DNA of 64,000 nucleotides from Epiperipatus broadwayi (taxonomy: Eukaryota > Onychophora > Udeonychophora > Euonychophora > Peripatidae). The position numbers and the translations under genes were made by a program. The DNA is taken from positions 2,828,230-2,892,229 of the forward strand of contig JAQFVV010006215.1 in the NCBI GenBank assembly GCA_028023455.1, given 5' to 3'. Below are positions 22,190 through 33,741 of this stretch, one piece after another (position 1 is the stretch's first letter; each line of letters opens with the position of its first letter). Under the pieces are notes generated by a model. The model saw only the letters and a list, made by a program, of their open reading frames with translations, did not search any database and was not told the origin of the DNA.

Positions 22190-22671
22190 ATTTATTCAAG
22201 TGATCAATGAACTTGCTCCGCTCTCTTTTGTACTTGCATACAATTTAAACATTTCGCCATCTACCGGCAAGAATTTCAAGGTAAAAAAAGGAGTGTATGA
22301 TCAGTGGACCGAAAACATCAAGCTGTTATGATTTATCACTTTTAGCGAACAAATAAAAATTAGACTTTAATAAATTTATGACTAATTTAGAATTATATAA
22401 TTCAATTTCATTTTTTTAAAAAGTACACATTTGATTGGTTTTTTTCGCCCCCATTGTTTTATTTCCCCCCCTACTGCTTACTTTAGTGTTTTGGGTTATT
22501 TTCATTGCTGCATATACCTTCGCTCACCCCTTTCTAATAAATGGAATAATCTCAAATCTGGTCCTGTTCTTTAGTTTAATGTACCTTTTAAGCAAACAGT
22601 AGTCAAACTAGCCCGGCTTAAGTGATCTTAAGATTAAAGTCCGATTTAGGAAAAGAGGCCTAGGTGAGACA
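22190..22671 (+). promoter_or_regulatory. Probable promoter and 5' leader
   Basis: This interval lacks the repeats that fill the window and carries many CpGs (CTCCGC, TTCGCC, ACCGGC, GACCG, TTCGCCCCC, CCCGGC, GTCCGA) where CpG is otherwise scarce, as expected of an unmethylated promoter. TCAGTG at 22301 could be an initiator. It precedes an ORF with a signal peptide, and an in-frame TAG at 22609 excludes an upstream extension of that ORF in unspliced sequence. Promoter assignment is inference; no TATA box is convincing. Confidence 0.4.
22254..22267 (-). promoter_or_regulatory. CTCF-like motif
   Basis: TCGCCATCTACCGG resembles the reverse of the bilaterian CTCF core (GCGCCMYCTRGTGG), matching 11 of 14 positions by eye. 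It lies about 400 bp upstream of the candidate start codon. A similar match (GAGCCATCTAGTGA) occurs at 45703. Binding is unproven. Confidence 0.25.
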
Positions 22672-22809
22672 ATGAGGACGTTCTTTTTAGTTCTTGTAGT
22701 TGAACTTTTGGTCTTGGTTGACGGTAGTCAGAGATATAAATGGGACTCCCTGGACCTGGACTATGATGAGGAAAATGGCGAATCGTGGACCGCAAAGGAC
22801 AAAGCCAAG
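22672..22809 (+). CDS. First coding exon of a putative secreted protein
   Basis: Codons 1-46 begin MRTFFLVLVVELLVLVDG, a textbook signal peptide (Arg after Met, hydrophobic core, small residues before a likely cleavage near Gly18/Ser19). An acidic, hydrophilic segment follows (WDSLDLDYDEENGES) and then a Lys-rich end. The exon stops at AAG|GTAAGG, a near-consensus splice donor, leaving a phase-0 intron. The open frame continues to 22893 only as intron read-through with random composition. The ATG is the first in frame after a TAG at 22609, in context GAGACAATGA. I do not recognise the protein; acidic lumenal or extracellular proteins often start this way. No downstream exon was identified, so gene length and function are unknown. 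Confidence 0.5.
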
Positions 22810-25525
22810 GTAAGGTGTTTATCATTATTCTTCCATCCAAACTTTCCACTTGACAAAAAAAAGAGAGATAATTTTGGTTATGGACATATTTAATTTTCAA
22901 GAATGTTTTTTTTTTTTTAAGTTAATTTTTTTTTAAAAGAATAAATAATATTTATAAAATAAATCTGCAAATGAGATGAATTAACTGATTTTTTTGTTCA
23001 TGATTTTATTTTTTCTCTAAGAAAGTTGAAGCGTAAAGATAGGATTCACACAACGGCGTTCACCTTTCTATTGTTTAACTAGTTGTTTGTTTTTTTTTTT
23101 AAACTTATCCAATTATTAACAAATATTCTTATTTTCTAATGTTTTCCAAATGATTTTAAAATATAATGAATATCTTTTTTTAGGATTAAACACTTTATAA
23201 AAATTATTATATCAAATATAAGATTAATGTATTACTCATATTTCAAAAATACGACTTTTCGGAATAGGCAACAGAATTATATATACCATACTATATCAGG
23301 AATAATGAATCTAAATGAAGATATCAAAAACTCGTCCTTTTTAGTAGATAAGTGCGCGGAACCCTCTAACATTAATGAATATACATGCAGTTAGTATCTA
23401 GATGTACGTATCTGTATTGTGTATATATAGGGAATGAAGTCTATTATCAAAAATATTTTGTATAATGTAGTTATATGTAAATTTACACGTGTGTGTATAA
23501 TTCTGCAATGTATAAGAAGCGTCTTGTTCTATATGTCATAAATATTTTTATTCTCTTTTTAAATAAATTGATGTAAAGTCATGCCCTTTTCCTTCGCTTT
23601 GCTTAAAAAAGTTTTTCTGTAATTTTTTTTTTCAAGTTTGTACTTTTTTTTTTTTTAAATAAGGAAATGTTTATTAATTAATAATCACGAACTCCCTTAA
23701 AGCAATTCCAAGAGCCGGATTAGAATATAATTGTTATTAAATATAGTATTGAAAACCATTGTGCAAAAAAAAAAAAGGTTTCCAAGTTATAACAATAGAT
23801 TGTGGAAAAAACTTTGGAACTTATCTCAACGTAAACACTACCACCACCACCACCACATAATATTAACACCGATATTTGAAAATTTTACAAATTGTATTTA
23901 ATGAAAATATAAAACTGAATGTATTAGGGGGTTGGGGGCTGTCTTATAATACGCCTGAGGGATTTTTACCTGTTACTAATCATAACCATTTTAGAATATT
24001 GCGGACTTCTCTTAATCATTTTCATAATTTTTCTCCTCCTAAATACTCTTAAAAAATCCTTAAATTTTTTACGTAATAATGATATTATAGAAATGCTATG
24101 TAAATCTAACTCTGACTTTGATTCTTTGCTAAATGATCGCTCTTCATCTTTTCATTTTCCTTACTGTTCTGCATCATATATTTTTATTTGATTTTGTATT
24201 TATTCAATTATTTTTTATTCATTTTAGTAATTCTATTTTCTACAACATTAGGAAGTAACACATCATTTTTTATTTAGAATCCAGGTTTAGCACTCACAAC
24301 TCTTTTAATAAGTATTTTTTGACATTATTAGTTCTATTTCATTCAACAGTATATATTATTATGTGTGCTTTATTGAAAGAAGATTGCAAGCATTTTTCTG
24401 AATTATCTCTATTCAAGAAGTGATTAGCTTCTATTCTTTATTTTTTTTATAATAATCTGCTTTTCCATAGTAATAATTTTTATATTGTGTTATATTTTAA
24501 TGATATTGCTTAACTCTGAATAAATTAGTTTAGGAGTGAGTTTTAAAAAAGTTCCAATTCTATTATCTAAGAATGGAAATCTTGTTTGCTGAACATTACT
24601 TTAGTGCTTAACAATGCATTATGTAATAATTAACAATTGTTTTATTTTTTGTATATTTTTCTTTCTTATTCCTTTTTGATTTGTAAATGACAGCAGACTT
24701 TCTCCACTACAGGTTTGATACCAATCAGTTGTGATAAATACATCAATGATTATATATATATATATTATGTTAACGATGATCAGCCATCTAATAAAATTGC
24801 AAATTTGACATATCATTCCAGACCACCTTCTAATTCACTTCAAATTCTCTTTGCTAATCCCTTTATCATATATTTTTCATCTTATTTTTACCTTCCATAG
24901 TCCTTTTCAAAAAATCCTCATAATTATTTTGTTTCTAAATACATGTCCAATTCAGTTCATCCTAATTTTTTCAAAAATAGCCTTTCACTTATTCTTTTTG
25001 ATTATTATTCTTAAGCATAAAAAAGTTTATGATGTACACCTAATTAAATATTGATATAGTAGAATAAATTATTTTAAATTAAGAAATGAGAAATCAATGT
25101 CAGACTACTACCTGTAGTCAAGAGATATTGTGTTTTGATTGCCCGTTGACCCCATTTGACTTCAGGTGAAAAACTTAAATACATTCTTTACTTTTTTCAC
25201 CATCTCTATGTTAACAATATTATCCTTCCAATTTATCTTTCACATTCTTTAATATCAATGTTCGTAGAATTTCTTGCTTTTTATTACCTATTTTTTCTAG
25301 TTCAAATATGCTCCTTATAAAACAATGTGCACTTATTAAGTTTTAATCCTTGCACTTATCTTCCACCATCAAGAAAAAGCTAAATTTCCTGAATAACATT
25401 TTAATCAATAATCATTTAAACCTGTATTGTCACTATCTTTTTTAATTTTAATTTATTTTTATCCCAAACTTAGATCTACAAATTACACCAATTCTTCTTA
25501 GCATACTGCAAGTACTGCTCTACCA
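22810..25525 (+). other. Presumed intron or downstream DNA
   Basis: After the donor GTAAGG at 22810 the sequence becomes T-rich and repeat-free, with (CCA)n at about 23840-23857. No second exon could be picked out by eye; candidate acceptors are many in such T-rich DNA. The frames at 24715-25054 are low-complexity chance ORFs. Confidence 0.35.
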
Positions 25526-25580
25526 AACAACACTCTCCATATAGTAGTGCCATCTTGTGAGATAGTGATCATGTGATGTT
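25526..25580 (-). mobile_element. Palindromic retroposon F3, copy 3 (55 bp, 13-bp TSD)
   Basis: Only the two family termini remain: AACAACACTCTCCATATAGT at the left and GATAGTGATCATGTGATGTT at the right, joined with the whole inverted body missing. TACTGCTCTACCA flanks it exactly at 25513-25525 and 25581-25593. It fixes the element ends and shows the body is dispensable or was lost after insertion. Confidence 0.88.
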
Positions 25581-25789
25581 TACTGCTCTACCATTGACAA
25601 ATCTGATACAATAAATCCTTCTTGCTTTACTAGTAATTTTATCTTTATCACAACAACTCTTAATTGAAAAACTCATGTAAATAATTAAGAATATCTTTTT
25701 AACACTTTCTATGCTTTGTTCTATTAGAAAATCTATATTGATAATGCCTGGCACAATATGTTAATGAAATTGCTACTGATTGTTGCCTT

Positions 25790-26160
25790 TAGAAAGATGG
25801 TTTAGTTGGTTAGAGGGTTACCTTAAAATTCACTACTTAAGAATCTAAAGGTCCAGGTTCGATTCCCATACTAGTACTGTCACTGGTCAGGCCAGCAACA
25901 CCTGAAGAAGAAGGGATAGAAATGTTTTTAATTATCCTTCTATTCAGTTATTTGTTGACATTGCATAATCATAGCAACCCTTTTCTATACACATATTTTA
26001 AATCTTAACATGTAGCCAATGGAGTTTAAACAAATTTGTGAAGAGTACTACAAAGAAATATACCCTCAAATATAGTATATTGCTAACCTGTGTTGTCTAA
26101 TTGTTTATATTTGAAAAGTTCAAATAAAATTTAAAATTTTCTATGCATTCAACATTTAAT
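25790..26160 (+). mobile_element. tRNA-derived SINE-B, copy 1
   Basis: The head holds a good Pol III A box (TGGTTTAGTTGG) and a perfect B box (GGTTCGATTCC at about 25857). The body has CCAGCAACACCTGAAGAAGA and ends near TTTTCTATGCATTCAACATT. The same head and body occur on the minus strand inside 32425-32861. Between about 25930 and 26060 the copy has extra or diverged sequence. Confidence 0.75.
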
Positions 26161-27526
26161 GATAGGTAATGGAATTCCAATACAGTATATTCTTATTTTA
26201 TTTTTAATAAGATATTGTTTTCCACTTTGAAGTTATTAATTAACCCTTTGAAGTTTAATTAACCTTAATAGAGTGATGACTAAACAACAATTTTATATTT
26301 TTGTCTCCGCATAAATACTTATCATCTGGCTGGTGATTTCAGTGATAATGTTTCTGAAATAAATTTTATTTAATTATAAATTTATAAATACAAAAATATT
26401 TTTAAACTATATTTTCCCCTTAATTATTATATACAAGTTTATAAATTTTTCTTTTAAGCTTGTGGTTTTAAGACCTGTAGAGGTCCCTACTATCGCATTT
26501 TATATGCATGTGCTTAAGGCTACAGCCTTAATGAATATTATTTAAATTATTGCAAAGTATAACAATATTTTACAGCATAACAGTCACATGAATTAAATTA
26601 AAAGCATGAAGAATTTCATGACCAAAATGGACAATCTCTTATCAATGCCTTTTTATATTACATTATACAAAATTATTAGATAACTGCTTTGCAAACAATA
26701 ATTTTCTTTTATTTAGCACTTTTATTAAGTTGGTCCATCTTTAACATTTGCACGTTTATTATAACATTAGGCATGCTTTCTAATATATTTTATATAAAAA
26801 AGCAGTGGTAATGTGTATGTCAGGTTTATTTTTTCTCCCAAGTTCATTTCCAATAAACCTGAGAGTACCAGTAACCTATTTAATGAAAAACACCTTTACA
26901 CAAGAATGTTTTCTTTGATTTTAAAGTATCCAGTTAATTTTGACACCACTATAAGATCAGGTAATGGCTTTTAAGCATTAATAGTATTAACCATGAGAAA
27001 AGTTGTTTATCAAACTACTTGACAGAAAATGTCTTACTTATTTGCACTTGAACTATATGCAAATACTTGAATGTCTTAAAATTTTCAAAATGGCTTTAAC
27101 TACCAACAATTAATTAAAAGACTTCATGGTACACTGATTAACTGCCAGCTTCATGACTGAAGTAAAATCTGATATTTTTTTAAGATGGCTGAGAATTTCT
27201 AAGTAAATCTATGATTTATTACAAATAATTACCTAAAGCTAGGTAGGCTAACCATCCAGAAAATGGTCAGTAAATGGGTATCTAATTTTGTTTATCTAGC
27301 ATTTGTCAGATGCTTATTATAAAACAAAGATATTATTGTAATATGCTGAAATCTTTATCATTGGTGAGGCCACTTGTCATCTTTCTAAGTAAAACATAAT
27401 TTACAATTGTTTTTTATTACCTACTGATTGAATATCAGTTGTTTGTAGTATGTTATTGTCCATTTATCTAATTCTGGGATGGAGAATCTTTTTTCTGCCA
27501 AGAACCATTTGGATATTTATAATATA
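26161..27526. other. AT-rich DNA with one small hairpin
   Basis: At about 26821-26863 CAGGTTTATT pairs with AATAAACCTG across a 23-nt loop. Nothing else is supported. Confidence 0.45.
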
Positions 27527-27536
27527 ATATTTGAAA

Positions 27537-27878
27537 TACAGGCATTCTTCATATACCTGAGCTTAATTGTAAATATAAAGGATTTGATCACAGACTTTCA
27601 ATCACCCTTCAACCATCCACACTATCTCATATCTCTTATACCCATAACCACACACATGTAGAAAAGACAAATAATTACCAACATATGCACTTCGCACTGA
27701 ACCAGTATTCAACAATTGGTCCAGATTATCATCTCCTACACACACATATATATAATCAGTGCTCAATTTATATTAAGATAGCAAATCTTCATACTTTAAT
27801 GGATAGACTTCATGTGTATCAGTGATATGAGATAGTGTGGATGATTGAAGGGTTCTTGAAAGTCTGTGTTCAAATCCT
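27537..27878. mobile_element. Foldback element family F1, copy c (10-bp TSD)
   Basis: 5' extension ATATTTGAAATACAGGCATTC, then GAGCTTAATTGTAAATATAAAGG. The arms share CCACACTATCTCATAT and its complement. TTATAATATA at 27527-27536 and 27879-27888 is the target duplication. B-box-like GTTCAAATCC is present at the right end. Confidence 0.8.
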
Positions 27879-28074
27879 TTATAATATATCATTTAAAGTT
27901 TATACAAAATTATCAAATACTTAAAAATTAGTCTTCATTTATTTATTTCTAATTATAAATGGTGGGCAACATTTTCAACAGGCAGGCCAATTTCAACTTT
28001 CTCTATTTAAATGAGAGCTATATATATATTTTTATAAATTAAAAATAAAGTAACATCATTATTATTAATGAATG

Positions 28075-28232
28075 TTCCACATTTAATGGCAATTTTTTTT
28101 TAATTTGCCTTGTACCTATCTTGGTGATATATTTATATTCTTAAATTTCTTTATTCCACATTTAATGGCAATTTTTTTTTAATTTGCCTTGTACCTATCT
28201 TGGTGATATATTTATATTCTTAAATTTCTTTA
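28075..28232 (+). repeat. Perfect 79-bp tandem duplication
   Basis: 28075-28153 and 28154-28232 appear identical, including a T9 run. No coding content. Confidence 0.9.
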
Positions 28233-29851
28233 TATATTCTCACCAATTTAATTTTACAGCAGCTAGATTGCAGTGTTTTATAAATTTCTCTTCAGGAAAT
28301 AGTATTGGTGTTTGTGCTTTTTTTTATATATTTTAAATGACTTGCTTTTACAGAATTTTCTGATTTTTACTTTTTATAAAATTATGATGAAGCTTTTTTT
28401 TTAAGTTTTCTATTTCTTTCTTCCCCAATAATTTTGTTGTAATCATAGTTGAAATATTTTACAGACATGTCAGGCACAACGATTTACTATTTTTTTTCCT
28501 ACAAAAAAAAAAAATGCATTGGTTCATTTCTTTTAAAATTTGTGATTTTCTGTGTCAATTTTTTTCATCTTACTCAATATAGCCATCATTAAAAAAAAAA
28601 AATGCAAATTAATAATAATAAGAACATGAAGTAAAAATTCGATTTTTTTTTTTTTGCTAGTTATATATTCATTTGCAAAACTCACTACAAAAACAAACAG
28701 AATACTCTCAGTAAACATAGATTAAATTCATAGTTAGATTAATTACCCAGTAGAGATAATTTTTGGGAATTATTGCACTCCTGATAAAGTGAAGTAAAAC
28801 TGTTATGAAGGTTGGAGAGTGGAAAAGATGTAGTTGAGAAAATAATTTTATTTTACTTCACTCTTAATTCAATATTTGCATTACATGTATGTTTAAATAG
28901 AAATTTTAAGCAGACCCGTTTTATATACATTTTTGAAAATATTCTGGAGCCAGATTGAGAGCTTTCAAGGGCCAAAGTTGACCTATGGTTTGGAGGTTCA
29001 CCACCCTTGATTTAATTGTATTCAAACAGAAAACTTGGTACACTTGATAGTTAAATTTATGACTTAAAATATTTTTTCTTTTTTAAAACAATGAATTAAT
29101 AAGTTTAATTTAAAAAGTGAATATAATGATATTTTAAAATGAGAGAATAAATTCATCAGTTTTAAAAAAAGTGATGAAAACTTTTTCAAAAATGAAAACA
29201 AATAAAAATTAATATAAAATCTTATTAAAAAAACAAATTTACATCTCATAAATCACTTCCTTTGGATAATATTTTTATAACTGATAAATCACATTCATTT
29301 TTAATAAAAAATTATGAAATTATACAATTACTTAGTAAAACTTAAGAAAAAAATCAAACATAGATAGTATATAATATTTTCAAGGTTTTCTCCAAATATG
29401 CAGTATTAATAATGTCTTTAATTTATTAATTGCTACATGCAAAATTTTATCAAAATGAGGCAAAAAGTTATTATAACTTTATAAAAAATAAAAATAAACA
29501 TGGGTTTACCATTCATAAAAATATGTATCTCACTAACAGTGGTGAAAAACATTGTTATATTTATATTTTTAATTTTTAAAATGAATGCATAGTAATCCAT
29601 TGGATCAACCCAGATTAATTTATGACTTATTTTCTGTTTATTGTCATATAGCCAACTAAGATGCCCACTTAAAAAAAAGAATCCCAAGTCTATGTGAAAT
29701 AAAAATTTCAAGGTCTGCCAGCATGAACTTTTAAACCCAAATAATGGCTTTGATAATTGGTTGTTTTCCATTATATTTCAAATCCCTGATAAGGCTACAG
29801 CAATCAATGGTAGATTATGAAATATTCACATATAATATACTTAAATGAGTT
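28233..29851. other. AT-rich intergenic DNA
   Basis: Homopolymer runs only. The frame 29433-29771 (minus) has no recognisable domain. Confidence 0.5.
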
Positions 29852-30236
29852 TAATGTAATTAGAAGGGATTTGAACTCAGACTTTCAAGATCCCTATAGC
29901 TACAACCAATGTACATGATCTTGTTGATGCCAATACATTCCATCATAATGATTTTTAATGATATAGTTGGGTGAAGAGTTGGAGGATTGAGAGGATTGAA
30001 GCCTGTCCATTAAAGTTTGAAGATTTGTTATCTTAATATAAACTGAGCACTGATTATATACATATGTGGGAGATAATCATCTGGACTAAATGAGTGCTGG
30101 TTCTGCATGAAATATGTATATTAGAGATCATTTATTTTTTTCATATATATATGGTTGTGTGTAACAGTTGTATAAGATGGAGTGGATAACTGTAAGGAGC
30201 TTGAAAGCCTAAATTCAAATCATTCTAATTACATTA
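29852..30236. mobile_element. Foldback element family F1, copy d
   Basis: AATGTAATTAGAAGGGATTT at the left is inverted at the right (CATTCTAATTACATT). It carries the F1 centre in opposite orientation to copy b (CCATTAAAGTTTGAAGATTT ... AAACTGAGCACTGATTATAT). The left arm has an unrelated replacement (about 29900-29975). It lacks the 5' extension of copies a-c and shows no clear target duplication. Confidence 0.72.
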
Positions 30237-30267
30237 AGTTCAGTATAGACAATATACTTGTGTTTAA

Positions 30268-30765
30268 ATATTAAATGCCATATTTCATCTGGCTGATAAA
30301 TTAATTTCAATCTGCATTACTGACAATATTGACAAAATGTATGATTATGAACATCAAAGCCCCAAGAACAGGTGGATTCATTCTATTCTTAATCCTTGTT
30401 TAAATGTTTAGAGGTCTTTCAATTTATATTGTGGGGAAGAGTGATTTATTCCCTTTGTTTACATATACATTGAGCTATGTTTAATTTAAAGTTTACATAT
30501 TAAATCTTATTTAATTATTACAATCAGTATATTAAAAATGAAATGTGATCTACAGCCTTGTGTAATTGATTATGGGTGTAATAATTTTTAGGTGCCATAT
30601 GTCATCTTGCTGATAAATTAATTTCACTCTGAATTATCAACAATATTAACAAAAATATGCTTATAAACAACTCCTTTGTCAATGTTTAGAGTGCATTAAT
30701 TCATAATCCAGGGAAAAGTGATTGACTCCCTTTGCTTAAATGTATTGTCATTTACTTGGCATTAT
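30268..30765 (+). repeat. Diverged direct repeat pair, period about 320
   Basis: 30275-30475 and 30592-30765 share CTGATAAATTAATTTCA, GACAATATTGACAAA versus CAACAATATTAACAAA, and GGGGAAGAGTGATTTATTCCC versus GGGAAAAGTGATTGACTCCC. Confidence 0.7.
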
Positions 30766-31379
30766 AAAATGAGTAATATATATTAAATAGGCAGCCTCAC
30801 ATTTTAATATTCCATTTTACAACTTTTTGATAAATTATAAAGCATATGTCCAAGACATCAAAACAGGCTAAAGTTTATGTAGCAAATTTCTTTGTTAAAT
30901 TGATAAATTGTAAACTTTTATTGCTGTGACATTAATATTTGTCTTTTAATGATCATTTTACTATGATGAAAATATTTTGGTACGTTAGTATTATTCCTGC
31001 TGTGATGTATTACTACTGTGATGTTTGCATCCGGTAATAATTATTCAGTGTTTCCGTTTATAATGTCATGTCTTCCAAGAATCCTGGCAAGACTAATCCA
31101 TGTCAAATATATACACATTATCAACTTTTCACATATATATACTTCACCAAGTTGTAAAACATGTTGATCTGTGTTCAGTCTGCCACAGTGATTTTTTCCC
31201 CATCCATAATATAATACATCTTTCACATCATTTGTAAATATGGTTTTTTTTAAAAAATACATTTACAGTTAAAACTTTTTATATTTGTGTGTTTATTATG
31301 CTTTTTTTTTTTTTTTGCTAAAACATTATATATGTAGTTTAAAAAAAAAAAAAGATTTAAATATAATATTAAAGTTACA

Positions 31380-31495
31380 ATTTGTTATTTTTAGATGAAG
31401 TTAAAACTTTATCTTACAGTTCACCATTTTTTTAAAGTTAAAAAAAAACATAAAGCTAAAAACTTAATGTTACAGTTCACCATTTAAAAAATGTT
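31380..31495 (+). repeat. Short tandem repeat TTACAGTTCACCATTT
   Basis: CTTATCTTACAGTTCACCAT and CTTAATGTTACAGTTCACCAT recur about 65 bp apart, embedded in T- and A-runs. Confidence 0.55.
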
Positions 31496-31516
31496 TAAAG
31501 TTTTTTCATATTTCCC

Positions 31517-31611
31517 CCTTTTTTTGTGTGTGCGTCAAAGGTATTGACTGGGAAGTGAACCCAGGCCAGCTGCTTGGAAGGCAGCTATGCTAACCACTAG
31601 GCCACCAATGT
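31517..31611 (-). mobile_element. tRNA-Gly-derived SINE-A, copy 4 (anticodon TCC)
   Basis: On the minus strand the head reads CATTGGTGGCCTAGTGGTTA, GCATAGCTGCCTTCCAAGC, then GGGTTCACTTCCCAG. It matches animal tRNA-Gly(UCC) closely, with anticodon TCC retained. A tail AATACCTTTGACGCACACAC and A-run follow. It identifies the SINE source. Confidence 0.85.
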
Positions 31612-31908
31612 TGGATATATTTTTCCTTTTTCCATTATGAATATACCTCTCCATCATTGGGGAAAAGTTGTGTTTTTTTTTACATTTGAAGTTTGGTATT
31701 ATATCTGCTGTGTGTTTATGATTGCACAAAGTCCCATATTATGCCGGGTGAGGAACGTTGGCTTTGACAACACTTCGTACTACAAAAATAACTCACAAGT
31801 CACAACTACTGTTTTTATTTAGTATTATAATGTGTTTTTTCCTTTCTCCATAATGAATATGTCTCCACTTTTTTTTTAGAATTGAAGTTTAATATTACAT
31901 CTGGTTTG

Positions 31909-32053
31909 ACATATTATTCCGGTGATGTATTATTCTAAGTTTATGATATGTTTAAAATAATGACTCCACAGTATTTGTCCACACATCACTTGGAGATGTT
32001 ATTTTAAACATATCACAAACTTGGAATCATACATCACCTGGAGTAATATGTAA
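31909..32053. repeat. Foldback repeat F12
   Basis: Arms 31909-31961 and about 32001-32053 pair (GATATGTTTAAAATAA against TTATTTTAAACATATC) with several mismatches. A half copy (TTAGTATTATTCCTGCTGTG) lies at 30986. The flank repeats CATTATGAATAT and TTTGAAGTTT motifs seen at 31634-31695. Confidence 0.7.
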
Positions 32054-32424
32054 TACTAAAATACCAAAATATTTATAAAAAATATATTATTTGGATCCTT
32101 TTTAATTAATAGTATTTAAAATAATGGATGCTGTAAAATTAATAAAATTGATTCTGGTGCTAATGAGTGAGAAGTAGCCCTTTTTTATATATATCTTTGA
32201 ACAATATGTTAATTTGCTACTATTATTACTAATATTTTCCTCTTCTTTTTTACACCATAAGTTTCACTTTTAATATTTGTAATTAAAAAGTTAGCTACCA
32301 ATGCAAAGTGTAGTAAATGTAAGATGAATCCAGTCCATCTAAAAATTAAGTGTTAATTGTTTGAATTTAATAGTGCTTTATTGTTAAAAAGGAAGTAGTA
32401 GTAATAAAATACAGTACTAAATTT

Positions 32425-32861
32425 GTCTGAAGGTTTGTAATGATGGTATATTATAAGATGTGATGTGTTGGATTATTTCCATCATTTATGAGTGAATGTT
32501 GAATGTATAGAAAATTTTAAACTTTATTTAAACTTTTCAAATGCAAACAACTGTTAGTAATAACACACAAATAGACAACACAGGTTAGTAATTACACAAC
32601 ATTTCGAGTAGTATTATTCTCCACTCTTCTTCAGGTATTGCTGGTCTATATGCACAATGACAATATTCACTTAGAAGTTGAACTCGCACCTTTAGATTCT
32701 TGAATATCGAATTTAAGGCAAACACTCTACCAACTGAGCTGTCTATTTGTGTATTATTACTAACAAGTTGTTTGTATTTGAAAAATTTAAATAGTTTAAA
32801 ATTTTCTATACATTCAACATTCACACATAAATGATGGAAATAATCCAACACATCACATCTT
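32425..32861 (-). mobile_element. SINE-B inverted dimer (14-bp TSD)
   Basis: A minus-strand SINE-B head (A-box-like CAGCTCAGTTGGTAGAG, B-box-like GAGTTCAACTTC, then CAGCAATACCTGAAGAAGAG) is bracketed by inverted copies of the SINE 3' body: 32456-32580 and 32744-32861. Each arm runs through CCATCATTTATG, TTGAATGTATAGAAAATTTT and TTAGTAATAA. ACAGTACTAAATTT flanks the whole at 32411-32424 and 32862-32875, so the palindrome inserted as one unit. RNA made from the internal promoter would fold into a long hairpin. Confidence 0.85.
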
Positions 32862-33004
32862 ACAGTACTAAATTTCTAAGTAATCATTATGAAGCAATAA
32901 GATTAAAACAATTGGAAATGTTGATTTTAAAAAGTGCTAGAAAAAGTATTACAATAATAATATTTCTTGGAATTAGATATTTGAAATGCTTGTTTTAAGT
33001 GCTA

Positions 33005-33105
33005 TCATATGGAGTACCCTTTGCAGTTTAGCACATTTGGTAATGTGAGACTTTGGATCAGGAGATCTTGGGATTGATTCTGGAAGTCTAACTTCTTATG
33101 AACCC
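33005..33105 (+). repeat. Possible degenerate tRNA-like sequence
   Basis: GCACATTTGGTAATGTGAGA followed by GGGATTGATTCTGG about 40 nt later resembles decayed A and B boxes. No copy elsewhere in the window was found. Confidence 0.25.
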
Positions 33106-33741
33106 AAGCAATAATATATATGGAATGAATTAATTTTTAATATTATTAAATATTTTGTGGGCATTTAAGGCTATTTTCTTACTTAGTTGTAATTTGTAGT
33201 TAAGAATATAAATGCATAGTATTATAATTTAAAATGCTTTAAATAATTTTTCAGTATACAATATATATTTTAAATAGATTATTTATGTATGAGTTGTCTC
33301 CATTTCATATCCTATATTTGTATAAGGATATATTTAGATTAACTTTTGATAAATCTACATCATATTAAGATTCTACATTTCCAATGCATATATATAATTT
33401 ACATAATCTTACTTATTTTTTATTAAAATTTGTAATTAATTTAAATTGCTTTCCCATTTTTAAAAAATAAATAGCTGGTTTTGTATTATTGTTTGAAATG
33501 CATACAATTTGTAGATGAAATTTTTAAACAGTATTTAAATATTGTTAAAATCATTTTTTCTGGAAAACATTAAATTAATTAGGCAATTATTATAATCAAA
33601 AGATCTAATCATTTAATTTCCTAAGTCATTATTTTAATATCAAACTTTAATGAGTTTTTTTATTTGTAGTAGTAACAATATTAAAGAATTATAATAATTT
33701 GTATTAGAATATTTAAGGAGGATAAAAACACCTATATACAA

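Noticed and set aside
22810-22893. Extension of the signal-peptide ORF to the stop at 22893
   Set aside because: The composition changes abruptly after a strong splice donor at 22810, so the tail is more likely intron.
29433-29771. 112-codon minus-strand frame
   Set aside because: No domain, no upstream promoter-like sequence, typical chance ORF in AT-rich DNA.
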